From DASTBU01 sp035711845 (lineage in GTDB: Bacteria; Acidobacteriota; Vicinamibacteria; Vicinamibacterales; 2-12-FULL-66-21), in contig DASTBU010000058.1 of the NCBI GenBank assembly GCA_035711845.1, forward strand, positions 1 through 64,000: 64,000 bases of DNA. Reading direction: 5' to 3'. How positions within the stretch are numbered: position 1 is the stretch's first letter; each line of letters begins with the position of its first letter. Under the pieces are notes generated by a model. That model worked only from the letters and a program-made list of their open reading frames with translations, was not told the DNA's origin and made no database searches. Of this stretch, positions 52,810 through 61,733 are shown piece after piece. Made by a program: the position numbers and the translations under genes.

Positions 52810-55464
52810 TCATTCGTTGCGCAGCGTCGCCGCAGGTTCCAGGCCCATCGCCCGCCGCGCTGGCACGAGGCAGGCGGCCAGCGCCACGGCAATCAGGAAG
52901 ACGCTCACTGCCAGGAACGTGGACACATCGGCGGCGCTGACGCCGAACAGGAGGCTCGACATCAGGCGCGTCGACCCGAAGGCGGCCAGCAGGCCGACGA
53001 CGACGCCGCCCATCACCACCCTCATCCCTTGACCGACGACGAGCCGCAGCACGTCGGTCGTTTGCCCGCCGAGCGCCAGACGAATACTGATGTCCTTTGC
53101 GTGCTGCTGGACGTAGTAGGCCATCACCCCGTAGATCCCGACGGCCGAGAGCACGAGCGCAACGAGCGCGAAGCCGGCGACGAGCGTCGACAACGAACGT
53201 GGTGTCTGCAGCGATTCCGCGATCAGGTCTTCGATCGTCGCAACGCTGGTGAGCGGCACAGCCGGGTCGAGCTCGCGGGCCACTTGCCGAACGGACGGCA
53301 GCACGATCAGCGGATCGCCGTCCGTCCTGAGCACGACGAACCTCGACAACTGCCCTGCCAGGGGGGAGTAGACGGTTCCCTGATCCGGTTGATCCAGCCC
53401 GACGTACTTGACATCGCTGACGACGCCGACGACGGACGTCCACGGACAGTCCGTGCATCCGCCTTCCTTGAACCGCTTGCCGAGAGCGCTCCGGCCGGGA
53501 AAGAAGCGGTTCGCCCACGTGCGATCCACCACGACCGATTCGAGACGCTCGCGCTCGGCATCGCGCTCGTCCAGGAATCGGCCTTCGATCAGCGTGAGAC
53601 CCAGCACGCGGAGATACTCCGGTGTGACCGCGACCCACGGCGTCGCGGGTTGAGACTGACCTGCGGGCGTCGGGAAGTCTTCGAGGTCGAAATTGTTGAT
53701 GTTGAACGCGGTGTTCGGCGGGAGGCTGTCGGCAAATGCCACGCGTGACACGCCGGGCAATGCCTTGAGGCGCCGCTCGAGCTCGTCCCAATAGCTCGTC
53801 ACGCTTCCAGGCGTCTGATAGAGAGCGGCCGGCAGGCGGACGGCGCCGGTGATCATGTTGCGACCGTCGAAACCGACGTCCACTCGGCTCAGCTGGTTGA
53901 GGCTGACCAGAAGGAGCCCGGCCGCGACGAGGAGGGGAGTCGAGATCGCGAACTGACTGCCGACGAGCACCCGCCGCAGACGCCGGACCGCGAGGCTGCC
54001 CGTTGCCGATCGTCCGGCCGAGCGCAACGACTCGTCGACCGGGCCGCCGGACCCATGGAGCGCCGGGATGAGCCCGAAGATCAATCCGCTCGCGAGCGTG
54101 GCACCGGCGAGCACCAGGAGCACCGGGCCGTCGAGAGCGATTTCGTGCGTGCGGGGAAAGTAGTTCGCACCGACGTCTCGCATGAGTTCGATACCGAACC
54201 AGGCGAGGACCACCCCGACACCGGCCGCGCCCACCGCGAGCACTCCGCTCTCGACCAGCAGGTGCCGGATCACGCGCCCGCGCGACGCGCCGAGGGCTGC
54301 TCGGACCGCGAGCTCGCGCTGCCGGCTGGTTACGCGCGCGATGAGCAGGTTGGACGCGTTGGCACAGGCGATGAGCCACACGAGAACCACAGCCGCGAGC
54401 GCGAGTCCAGCCGTCGTTCGGACATCGCCGACGAGGCGCGTCTTGAGATCCATCAGGCTCCAGGTCGCTTTTTCATCCTGGTACGAGGCTTTCCACAGCG
54501 GAAAGATGCGCCGGTTGATGGCGCGCAGCTCGCTCGCGGCCGCCGAGCGATCCACGCCAGGCCGCAGGCGTCCGAGCATCCAGTACGGAAACGGTCCGCG
54601 CCGCGGCGGCGTGCTGAACTGCGCCACGATGAAGAACTCCTGCCGCTGCTCCAGCGGGCCGACCGCCGGGGGGAGCACACCAGCAAGAGCGTGGTCGGCG
54701 CCATCGAGCCTGATGGGTCGTCCGATCACGTCGCGCCGTCCGCCGAGCCGCCGCTGCCAGAATCCATGGCTGACAATGACGGCCGGAGGCCCGCCGGGCC
54801 GGGCGTCCACCTCTGTGAAGTCGCGCCCGAGCGCAGGCCTGATGCCCAGGAGGCCAAAGTACGTCCACGAAACTTGACGGCCGTTCAAGAGGTCGGCGGC
54901 ACTGCCGTCGCTGAAGGCCATGGTGCGATTCGTGAATCCCGCAATCCTTTCGAATTGGGTTTGCTGCGCGTCGAGTGCGAGGTAATCAGCGACGGAAAAG
55001 CGGAACTGGAACGGCGGCGCGTCGGTATAGATCCAGACGAGCCGGTCTGGATCGGCGTACGGCAGCGGTCGAAGGAGCGCCGCATTAATCGCGCCGAAGA
55101 TGACCGTCGTCGCGCCGATCCCCAGACCCACGGTCAGGAGTACGGTCAACGTCAGCACCGGCACGCGCAGAAGGGTCCGCAGGGAGACGCGGATGTCCTG
55201 CATCAGATCCTGGAGCATCAGTCCACGCTGCACATCGGCCTCCTTCTGCTCGTCCTGCCGGCGGCAATATCGGCGTGCGCCTTCGAGATCTCCAAACCTG
55301 CGAAGCGCCTCGCGGCGGGCTTCGTCGAGAGGCAACCCTTCCGCTCTCAGTTCCTGGACGCGCATCTCCAGATGAAGCCGGATCTCCTCGTCGACTTCAT
55401 CCCGCACGGTCCCCGACCCGCGGCGAAGATACCAGAACGGCTTCCCGGACATCTGCGGACGCAT
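52810..55464 (-). CDS. ADOP-type duplicated FtsX/MacB permease with N-terminal prefix domain
   Basis: 884 residues. An N-terminal 'permease prefix' domain (about 1-85) has the family pattern EVDEEIRLHLEMRVQELRAEGLPLDEARREALRRFGD. Two FtsX modules follow, with GLALAAVVLVWLIACANASNLLIARVTSRQRE and the closing VLSAVGIYGVMAYYVQQH...SIRLALGGQ and EPAATLRNE. Function and substrate are unknown; the family is typical of Acidobacteria. The PadR gene lies 15 bp upstream in the same orientation, so a two-gene regulated unit is likely. Confidence 0.9.
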   Translation of the reverse strand: MRPQMSGKPFWYLRRGSGTVRDEVDEEIRLHLEMRVQELRAEGLPLDEARREALRRFGDLEGARRYCRRQDEQKEADVQRGLMLQDLMQDIRVSLRTLLRVPVLTLTVLLTVGLGIGATTVIFGAINAALLRPLPYADPDRLVWIYTDAPPFQFRFSVADYLALDAQQTQFERIAGFTNRTMAFSDGSAADLLNGRQVSWTYFGLLGIRPALGRDFTEVDARPGGPPAVIVSHGFWQRRLGGRRDVIGRPIRLDGADHALAGVLPPAVGPLEQRQEFFIVAQFSTPPRRGPFPYWMLGRLRPGVDRSAAASELRAINRRIFPLWKASYQDEKATWSLMDLKTRLVGDVRTTAGLALAAVVLVWLIACANASNLLIARVTSRQRELAVRAALGASRGRVIRHLLVESGVLAVGAAGVGVVLAWFGIELMRDVGANYFPRTHEIALDGPVLLVLAGATLASGLIFGLIPALHGSGGPVDESLRSAGRSATGSLAVRRLRRVLVGSQFAISTPLLVAAGLLLVSLNQLSRVDVGFDGRNMITGAVRLPAALYQTPGSVTSYWDELERRLKALPGVSRVAFADSLPPNTAFNINNFDLEDFPTPAGQSQPATPWVAVTPEYLRVLGLTLIEGRFLDERDAERERLESVVVDRTWANRFFPGRSALGKRFKEGGCTDCPWTSVVGVVSDVKYVGLDQPDQGTVYSPLAGQLSRFVVLRTDGDPLIVLPSVRQVARELDPAVPLTSVATIEDLIAESLQTPRSLSTLVAGFALVALVLSAVGIYGVMAYYVQQHAKDISIRLALGGQTTDVLRLVVGQGMRVVMGGVVVGLLAAFGSTRLMSSLLFGVSAADVSTFLAVSVFLIAVALAACLVPARRAMGLEPAATLRNE

Positions 55465-55479
55465 GAGTATGGCTCGCCT

Positions 55480-55812
55480 TCAGGCACCCTCGAGGACGGC
55501 CTCGATCGCGCGAGCGTACCGCCGCCAGTTGCTCGTCTGCTCGCGCAGCCGCTTACGCCCCGCGGGTGTGAGCGTGTAGTAGCGCGCGCGCCGATTGTTG
55601 TCCGATGGCCGCCATTCCGTGTCGACAAGGCCCTGGCGATCGAGACGATGCAGCGCCTGGTAGAGCGCCGCATCTTCGATCGTCAGGTCGCCAGAAGTTC
55701 GCTGATGCACGAGCGTGGCGATGCCGTAGCCGTGCATGGACCCCGAGGCGAGCGTTCGGAGCACCACCAGATCGACAGTCCCTTGCATGAGCGGAAGCGG
55801 TGAGGGCGCCAC
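55480..55812 (-). CDS. PadR-family transcriptional regulator
   Basis: 110 residues. The winged-helix PadR core starts at LMQGTVDLVVLRTLASGSMHGYGIATLVHQ, continues through LYQALHRLDRQGLVDTEWRPSDNNRRARYYTLT, then a short dimerisation helix ends the protein. It is predicted to repress the downstream permease. The GTG at 55812 is preferred (GGAG just upstream); an ATG at 55788 gives a shorter form. A 7-bp inverted repeat upstream is a candidate operator. Confidence 0.92.
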   Translation of the reverse strand: MAPSPLPLMQGTVDLVVLRTLASGSMHGYGIATLVHQRTSGDLTIEDAALYQALHRLDRQGLVDTEWRPSDNNRRARYYTLTPAGRKRLREQTSNWRRYARAIEAVLEGA

Positions 55813-55816
55813 ATCT

Positions 55817-55841
55817 TCTCCCCTTAGGCGATGTGGGGAGA
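55817..55841. promoter_or_regulatory. Candidate PadR operator upstream of padR/permease unit
   Basis: Inverted arms TCTCCCC (55817-55823) and GGGGAGA (55835-55841) with an 11-base spacer, directly upstream of the PadR start at 55812. The position fits autorepression; the binding specificity is inferred. Confidence 0.5.
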
Positions 55842-55993
55842 GAGTAGTTGGCCGGGAAGGAGCTGTCAAGCCGGCTCGGCGGCGGTGGCCGGCAGCACGG
55901 AAATCGGTAGTCCTCTATCGACGGAGCCTCGGCGCGTCGAACGGCGTTACCTCGCCGGCAGCCCGCCAGCGGACTCGACGCAGGACGCCGCCG

Positions 55994-56446
55994 CTAGGAC
56001 TTCGGCGGCAAACTCTGCCAGAGTATCTGCGTAATCTTCCACTGGCCGTCGTACTTCCCGAGGAGCATGTAGTCCACGCCCCACGACGCGGTCACCTTCG
56101 CGACTGCCGTTTGATCCAGCACGTCCAGCACGGCCACGTCCTTGATCGACGTGTTGCGCTTGCCGTCCTTGTTCCAGCTCCCGGCCAATTTCACAAGCTG
56201 GTCGTAGGTCATCGGCGACTCGGCGTACGGCGTGGTCTCGTCTTTCTTGTAGAACCCGCGTTTGACGAGCGCGGGATGCACGCTGCGCTCGATGCGCTCC
56301 GGCTGCACGTTGTAGATCCCCTCGAGGTAGTCGAGCGCGGCCTGCCGCACCGCTTCCCGATTCTCGGTTGTCTGGGCATGCGAGACGGGCGCGAGGCTCA
56401 GGAGGGCAGCAACGGCCATAGCAGAAACAATGCACAGACGATTCAT
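55994..56446 (-). CDS. Secreted NTF2/lumazine-binding-like protein
   Basis: 150 residues: a signal peptide ending near HAQ (about residue 25), then a single small alpha+beta domain. Features are EAVRQAALDYLEGIYNVQPERIERSVHPALVKRGF, a TASWGVDYMLL strand, and the terminal GQWKITQILWQSLP. These match the putative lumazine-binding/NTF2-like fold, often a small-ligand or protein-binding module. The ATG at 56446 has AGGAG nine bases upstream; a second ATG nine bases earlier lies too close to it. Confidence 0.78.
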   Translation of the reverse strand: MNRLCIVSAMAVAALLSLAPVSHAQTTENREAVRQAALDYLEGIYNVQPERIERSVHPALVKRGFYKKDETTPYAESPMTYDQLVKLAGSWNKDGKRNTSIKDVAVLDVLDQTAVAKVTASWGVDYMLLGKYDGQWKITQILWQSLPPKS

Positions 56447-56652
56447 TGGAAGCATCTCCTCTGGAGCGAATGATATCGTCTTGGCAGTGGCCGTGACATC
56501 GGTTTGTGACCGATCTGGTGACACGTATGGTCCACCTGTACGGGATTGGCCTTGGTTGCCTTCATACACCCTCCGGCCGCCCGGCAGGGGCCGTGGTGTC
56601 GCACAATCGACTGACGGTTCTCCGGCCCGCTGGCGGGTAGCCTTGTCCCGGC

Positions 56653-57045
56653 TCACGCGTACATCGGACGCCCATCCCTCAGCGCGAGCCAGCCTCGAAC
56701 GATCCGGTACACGAACCACAGCCCGACGATGGCGGCCGGCAGCCAGGCGATCAGGATCCCGATGCCGAACGTGAGGATCACGAACAGGACGCACAGGGCG
56801 ATCCACAGCAGGCCGTACCAGAACGTGCGAATCTGCCATCGGAAGTGCGACTCGAGCCAGGTGCCGCGCACCTCGCTGCGCTTCACGTAGTTCAGAATCA
56901 CGGCGATGAGCGACGGCCAGCCGGTGAGAAAGGCGCCGACAACGGTGGCGGTCCCCAGAATTCCCGTCAGCAGGCTGAATGCGTGCAGCGCGTAGATGGC
57001 CTGCGTCCAGTTGAAGAGCGGGCCGGACGTGATGTTGGTGTGCAT
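56653..57045 (-). CDS. DUF4870 small membrane protein
   Basis: 130 residues. Three or four membrane helices are predicted: IYALHAFSLLTGILGTATVVGAFL, TFWYGLLWIALCVLFVILTFGIGILIAWLPA and GLWFVYRIVRGWLAL. The intervening VKRSEVRGTWLESHFRWQIRTFWYG motif is the DUF4870 hallmark. Function unknown. Several earlier in-frame starts exist; ATG 57045 is closest to where homologues begin. It precedes the histidine kinase's stop by 194 bp on the same strand. Confidence 0.75.
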   Translation of the reverse strand: MHTNITSGPLFNWTQAIYALHAFSLLTGILGTATVVGAFLTGWPSLIAVILNYVKRSEVRGTWLESHFRWQIRTFWYGLLWIALCVLFVILTFGIGILIAWLPAAIVGLWFVYRIVRGWLALRDGRPMYA

Positions 57046-57239
57046 CACATCATTCCACAGCGCTTCGCTGCTCAGGTCAATGCGCGGCCCGCAGGCGTCT
57101 GGATTCGTGCGGCGCACGATCGATGCGGGCCACACCACGCTCTGCGTCAACGAGATCAACGCGGTGGCCGATCCAGTCGCCCGCTTCATCAGGGTGTGCC
57201 TTGGCAGCCGCGCCCCAATCCCCGATGGATGAGGACAAA

Positions 57240-58316
57240 TTATGGACGCCCAGCCGCGGCCGAGTTCTTCGCGAGCGGCAGGCGCACGACGAATCGATCG
57301 GCTTCCGCCGACCACACGGCGGCGCGCCCGGTCGCGATGCGGAAGCGCTCCCTGAGGTTGGCGAGACCGATGCCCGTGGAGCGCGAGGCTTGCCGTCCGG
57401 GCCGGAACGTGTTTTCGAAGACCAATGTCATGTCTTCGACCCTGACGCGGATGTGCAACTGGCGATCGGGCGCGACCGTGTTGTGTTTCAACGCGTTCTG
57501 AAAGAGCTCCGCCAGCGAAACGGGCGGAAGCAGCAGCTCGTGCGCGTCGGCGGGCTGAACCTGGACGTCCAGGCAGACACAGCCGCCGTAGCGGATGTCG
57601 GCCAGAACCCGGTGGCGTTCGAGTGCCTCGAGCTCGTCGGCAAGCGACACGAGCGTCCGGCCGCGGCACTCGAGCACGTATCGGTACGTGGCGGCCAGGG
57701 TCCGAATGAACCCCGGGGCCGCATCGCTGCGCTGATCGACGAGATGTGCGAGCGCGTTGAGGTTGTTGAACAGGAAATGCGGATCGACCTCGCGTCCCAG
57801 ACTTTCCAGCTCCGCCTGGAGACGGGCCTGCTCCATGTGCGCAGTGCGCAATCGATCGCTCTCCCAGTCGTGGAGGAGGAACACGGTCTCGTAAACGTGG
57901 GTAATGGCGACGACGAGGGCGACGACGGCAAAGAGGGCGGTGGGAAGCGCGTACTGTCGGGTACCGGGGTCGCCGGTCACCTCGCGCCAGATCCAGAGCA
58001 GCGCGGCAGCAATGGGGATCGTGTAGAGGAAGATGACCGCCAGAAGGAGAGCGAGCCGGCGCCAGGGCCGCAGCAGCCAGTCCTCCCGGCGCGGGAGGCG
58101 GAAGTACAACCGTCGATTCCCCTCCCAGACGAGAAACGCCACCAGCGCGAACCAGGCATAGGAGGCGACGAGCGCGACGGTCGAATGTCGAGCGTGATCG
58201 ATCAAGCCCGACAGGTTGGCGACGAGGGCACCCAGAATCGGGCTCACGAGCAGTCGGGCCCAGAAGTCGTGGACCTCGCGCGGATTCAGGCTCGTCCCGG
58301 CTGTGCGGTCGTCCAT
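57240..58316 (-). CDS. LytS/YehU-type sensor histidine kinase
   Basis: 358 residues with four membrane helices (about 20-145) and no separate sensor domain. A short coiled linker leads to the His_kinase signature DPHFLFNNLNALAHL with phospho-acceptor H180. The ATPase domain has the N box ELFQNALKHN and the G region GIGLANLRERF. It autophosphorylates and should signal to a LytTR-type response regulator, but none lies in this window next to it, so it appears as an orphan. It sits between an ADOP permease and DUF4870. Confidence 0.9.
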   Translation of the reverse strand: MDDRTAGTSLNPREVHDFWARLLVSPILGALVANLSGLIDHARHSTVALVASYAWFALVAFLVWEGNRRLYFRLPRREDWLLRPWRRLALLLAVIFLYTIPIAAALLWIWREVTGDPGTRQYALPTALFAVVALVVAITHVYETVFLLHDWESDRLRTAHMEQARLQAELESLGREVDPHFLFNNLNALAHLVDQRSDAAPGFIRTLAATYRYVLECRGRTLVSLADELEALERHRVLADIRYGGCVCLDVQVQPADAHELLLPPVSLAELFQNALKHNTVAPDRQLHIRVRVEDMTLVFENTFRPGRQASRSTGIGLANLRERFRIATGRAAVWSAEADRFVVRLPLAKNSAAAGRP

Positions 58317-58523
58317 CCCTGACTACGGTAGCAGCGAAACCGGTGCCGGTGGGCTGAATGGTACAGGTGGTATGACGAAAAGCGTACGCGACGGCGCCGG
58401 CCTGGGTGCATCAGTCGGCGGCCGCGCCGACTCGCGGCATCGGGATCCGGGCAAACATGGCAGGATGAGCGTCAGGCTTTCCCGCACGACTCGGGTGTAC
58501 AGACTCGGGCGCCGCAGGCATGG

Positions 58524-61163
58524 TCAGTCCATCCGCAGCGTCACCACGAGGTCGGTACTGGCGGCCCGCCGCGCAGGAACCAGGCAGGCGAGAAGAGCGA
58601 CGATGACAAGGGTGCCTGTTGCCGCCGCATACGATGCGAGATCGGTGGTCGTGATGCCGTAGACCATCGACGCGAGGACCCTCGAGGTCACGATGGCGAT
58701 GCCCAGTCCGAGAGCGATGCCGAGCATGGCCAGACTCATACCGCGATGGACAATCAGCCGGCGCACCGCGGGCCTGTCTGCGCCGAGCACCATGCGGATT
58801 CCCATTTCGCGCTGGCGAGCGCGCACCGTCCAGGCGAGCGTCCCGTACAGTCCGACCGCCGCAACCGCCACCGCACATGCGGCGAATATCAGCAGGGCGA
58901 GCGCCCGGAAGCGCGCATCCCGAATCGATGCGTGCACGATGGCCTGCATGGTGCCCGCGCGCTCCAGAGGAAGCGCCGCGTCGAGACGCCACGCCTCGCG
59001 GCGGATTCGCTCAAGCACTTGTCGTGCCGGAGTCCGTCCGTCGTGGCGGACCATGACACTGAGCCGACGAGTCGGCTCCCGTGCAATCGGCAGGTAGACG
59101 GTTGGTTGCGCAGCGGAGGCCAGGCTGTACTGACGAACGTCTTCGACGACGCCGATAACGCCGGTGAGCGGCGCGTCGGCCGCGACCCGTCCTACCCAGA
59201 ACCGTTTTCCGACTGCGCGCTGACCCGGCCAGAACTGCTGGGCAAACGCTCGGCTCACGACGGCCACCAACGGAGCGGTGGCCCGATCCGTGTCGCGCAC
59301 GTCGCGTCCGTCGACGAGGGGAATCCCCATCGCCGCGAAATAGCCTGATGTCACCGCGTGCAATGGAAAGCGTGGCACGCGTTCGCCTGATGTCGGCGCG
59401 ACCTCTTCCGGCTGCATCGTCGCCACGGCATTTCCACCGCCGAGCGGTTTCCCGCTGATGGTGCCAGCAGAGACGATGCCGGGCAATGCCCGGATACGGG
59501 GCATGAGCGTATCCAAGAACACGAGGCGGCGGGCCGAGGTGTCGTATCGGTCCGGCAGATTGATATCCACCCAGATGACATCGCGCACCGAGAAGCCAGG
59601 ATCTACGCTGCCGAGGCGAACGAGGCTGTTCGCGAGCAACCCGGAACCGACGAGGAGCGCCAGAGCCAGCGAGATCTGCGCGACCACGAGCGCGTTGCGA
59701 AGGCGCAACCGTGAACGCCCGGCCGTCAGACCGTGTGCCTCACCGCGCAACCCGGCGGCGAGGCCGGTGTGCGCGGCGTCCAGGGCGGGTATCAGTCCGC
59801 ACAGCAACCCGGCAATCGCCGACAGGCCGGCGCTCAGCGCGAGCACGCGCCAATCCATGGCGATGTCCGACACGCGCGGCAGATCCTCCGGTGCGTAGGC
59901 CCTGAACGCGTTGAGCGCCGCAAACGCGGCCGCCGCACCCAGCGCGCCCCCCGTGAGTGACAAGACGGTGCTCTCAGTGAGCAGTTGTCGCACGATGCGT
60001 CCGCGACCCGCGCCGATCGCCGCGCGAATGGTGACTTCGCGACGGCGTTCGGTGGCACGAGCGAGGAAAAGGCTCGCGACGTTTGCGCAGGCGATCAGAA
60101 GCAGCGCGCCAACCGCCGCGAGCATCAACCACAACTGCTTACCGGCGTCGCCGACAGTACGATCCAGCAACGGAGCGAGCCAGAACCTCCGGGCACCCGG
60201 CCGTGCGGCGTGCCCGGCCTGCTGAGCGATCGCCTCGATCTCGGCGCTCGCGGAGGATGGCGTCGCGCCCGGAGCGAGGCGCGCGATGACGCTCCAGATA
60301 GCGTTATCGCGGTCCCGCACGGGGTTTCGGCTGATATTCAGCGGCAGCCAGAGCGCGGCCTCCTGCTGCCCCAGCGCGTCGGGACCACGAAACGACTCCG
60401 GCATGACACCGATCACCGTGTGCGGCACGCCGTCGAGCACCAGGCGGCTGCCCACGCCACGGGCATCACCCGCGAACCGCCGCCGCCAGTATCCATCGGA
60501 CAACACGACGACAGGCTCGCCGTTCTCTCTGTCCTCGTCGGCACCGAAGACCGCGCCGAGCGCCGGAGAAACACCCAGGACGTCGAAGAACGACGCGGAG
60601 ACCCTGGCGCCGGGCAACTGCTCCGGAACCGCACCGCCGGTCGCGTCGATCTGGACAGTGCTGGACGCGCCAATCGATTCGAGCGTCCGGGCACGTGCAA
60701 GGCTCGCAAAGTCGGGCGGCGACACGGCCGATACGGAGACGCCACCGAACATCGTGCCAAGCTGAACGATGCGGCCCGCGTCCCGGTACGGCAACGGCTT
60801 CAGCACCACGCCGTGCATGATGCCGGCGACCGTCGTCGTTGCGGCAATGCCCAGCGCCAGCGTGACGATCACCGTGAGCGCGAACGCGGGCTGATGTCGC
60901 AGCGCTCGACCGGCGTAAATCAGGTCCTGAAGGCCCTGCTCGAACAGCGCGACGCCGCGCTCATCGCGGCATGCTTCCTTGACCTGCTCGACACCGCCGA
61001 GGTCGAGACGCGCCACTCGCGTGGCCTCCGCGTGCGAGAGGCCGGAGCGCTGGTGTCGTTCGACTTCCTTCGCCAGGTGGAACTGAAGCTCCTCGTCGAG
61101 CTCGCGTTCCAGGGAGTCGCGACGAACCAGCGCGCGAAGCCGGTGCAGGAAATCGGTCAGCAT
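58524..61163 (-). CDS. ADOP-type duplicated FtsX/MacB permease with N-terminal prefix domain
   Basis: 879 residues. A prefix domain (about 1-75: LERELDEELQFHLAKEVERHQRSGLSHAEATRVARLDLGG) is followed by two FtsX modules. Key blocks are LWLMLAAVGALLLIACANVASLFLARATERRRE, LRNALVVAQISLALALLVGSGLLANSL, and the closing VAAVGLYGTLAWTVRARQREMGIRMVLGAD and TDLVVTLRMD. Its PadR gene ends five bases upstream of the start, so the pair is a single unit. Substrate unknown; no ATPase is encoded nearby. Confidence 0.9.
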   Translation of the reverse strand: MLTDFLHRLRALVRRDSLERELDEELQFHLAKEVERHQRSGLSHAEATRVARLDLGGVEQVKEACRDERGVALFEQGLQDLIYAGRALRHQPAFALTVIVTLALGIAATTTVAGIMHGVVLKPLPYRDAGRIVQLGTMFGGVSVSAVSPPDFASLARARTLESIGASSTVQIDATGGAVPEQLPGARVSASFFDVLGVSPALGAVFGADEDRENGEPVVVLSDGYWRRRFAGDARGVGSRLVLDGVPHTVIGVMPESFRGPDALGQQEAALWLPLNISRNPVRDRDNAIWSVIARLAPGATPSSASAEIEAIAQQAGHAARPGARRFWLAPLLDRTVGDAGKQLWLMLAAVGALLLIACANVASLFLARATERRREVTIRAAIGAGRGRIVRQLLTESTVLSLTGGALGAAAAFAALNAFRAYAPEDLPRVSDIAMDWRVLALSAGLSAIAGLLCGLIPALDAAHTGLAAGLRGEAHGLTAGRSRLRLRNALVVAQISLALALLVGSGLLANSLVRLGSVDPGFSVRDVIWVDINLPDRYDTSARRLVFLDTLMPRIRALPGIVSAGTISGKPLGGGNAVATMQPEEVAPTSGERVPRFPLHAVTSGYFAAMGIPLVDGRDVRDTDRATAPLVAVVSRAFAQQFWPGQRAVGKRFWVGRVAADAPLTGVIGVVEDVRQYSLASAAQPTVYLPIAREPTRRLSVMVRHDGRTPARQVLERIRREAWRLDAALPLERAGTMQAIVHASIRDARFRALALLIFAACAVAVAAVGLYGTLAWTVRARQREMGIRMVLGADRPAVRRLIVHRGMSLAMLGIALGLGIAIVTSRVLASMVYGITTTDLASYAAATGTLVIVALLACLVPARRAASTDLVVTLRMD

Positions 61164-61168
61164 GGTCT

Positions 61169-61501
61169 TTAGATCGCGTCGAGAATCTGGCCGACGGCCC
61201 CTGTCAGCCGGTGCCAGATCTCGGTCTCGGTGGCCAGGCGCTTCCGGCCAGCGGCGGTGAGCGAGTAGTACTTCGCGCGGCGATTGTTGTCGGACGCTCC
61301 CCAGGCCGCCTTGATCAAGCCTTTGCGTTCGAGGCGATGGAGCGCGGGATACAGCGAGCCCTGCAGCACCTGCAACTCGTCGCTGGAGGTTTGCCGGATG
61401 CGCTCGGCGATCGCCCAGCCGTGCTGTGGCTGGAGCGCGAGCGTCTTGAGGATCAGCAGGTCGAGTGTGCCCTGCGGGAGGTCGAGCCGATCGGCTGCCA
61501 T
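61169..61501 (-). CDS. PadR-family transcriptional regulator
   Basis: 110 residues. The PadR winged-helix is LPQGTLDLLILKTLALQPQHGWAIAERIRQ...LQGSLYPALHRLERKGLIKAAWGASDNNRRAKYYSLTAAGRKRL, followed by a dimerisation helix. It lies directly upstream of the ADOP permease (five-base gap) and is expected to repress it and itself. A perfect inverted repeat 20 bp upstream is a strong operator candidate. Confidence 0.93.
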   Translation of the reverse strand: MAADRLDLPQGTLDLLILKTLALQPQHGWAIAERIRQTSSDELQVLQGSLYPALHRLERKGLIKAAWGASDNNRRAKYYSLTAAGRKRLATETEIWHRLTGAVGQILDAI

Positions 61502-61521
61502 GTTGTCGCGCTCCCTGGTCG

Positions 61522-61555
61522 CTTCGACAAGAGCCTAGTGCACCTCTTGTCGAAG
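61522..61555. promoter_or_regulatory. PadR operator: perfect 12-bp inverted repeat
   Basis: Arms CTTCGACAAGAG (61522-61533) and CTCTTGTCGAAG (61544-61555) are exact reverse complements, with a 10-base spacer. The site begins 20 bases upstream of the PadR start on the minus strand. Its length and symmetry are typical of autorepressing PadR dimers, and it does not resemble the weaker repeat of the other PadR gene. Confidence 0.8.
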
Positions 61556-61733
61556 GTCAAGGGGTCGCCTTGACATGCGGCGGCAGGCTCGCCGACACTT
61601 CACGAAGCGCGCGTTGGGGCGCCTCCTGTCCGCGGCAAGGGAATCCTCCCACCCACTCGATGCTGGCTGACCTGTCGCAGCCTTTCTCCTGCCTGCACTC
61701 AGCGGACTTCAGGCGAATCTGGAGGAAGGTCTC

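Noticed and set aside
51965..54379. 804-residue minus-strand reading frame
   Set aside because: It overlaps two well-supported permease genes in the wrong frame, and its low-complexity Arg/Ala/Gly composition is that of a shadow.
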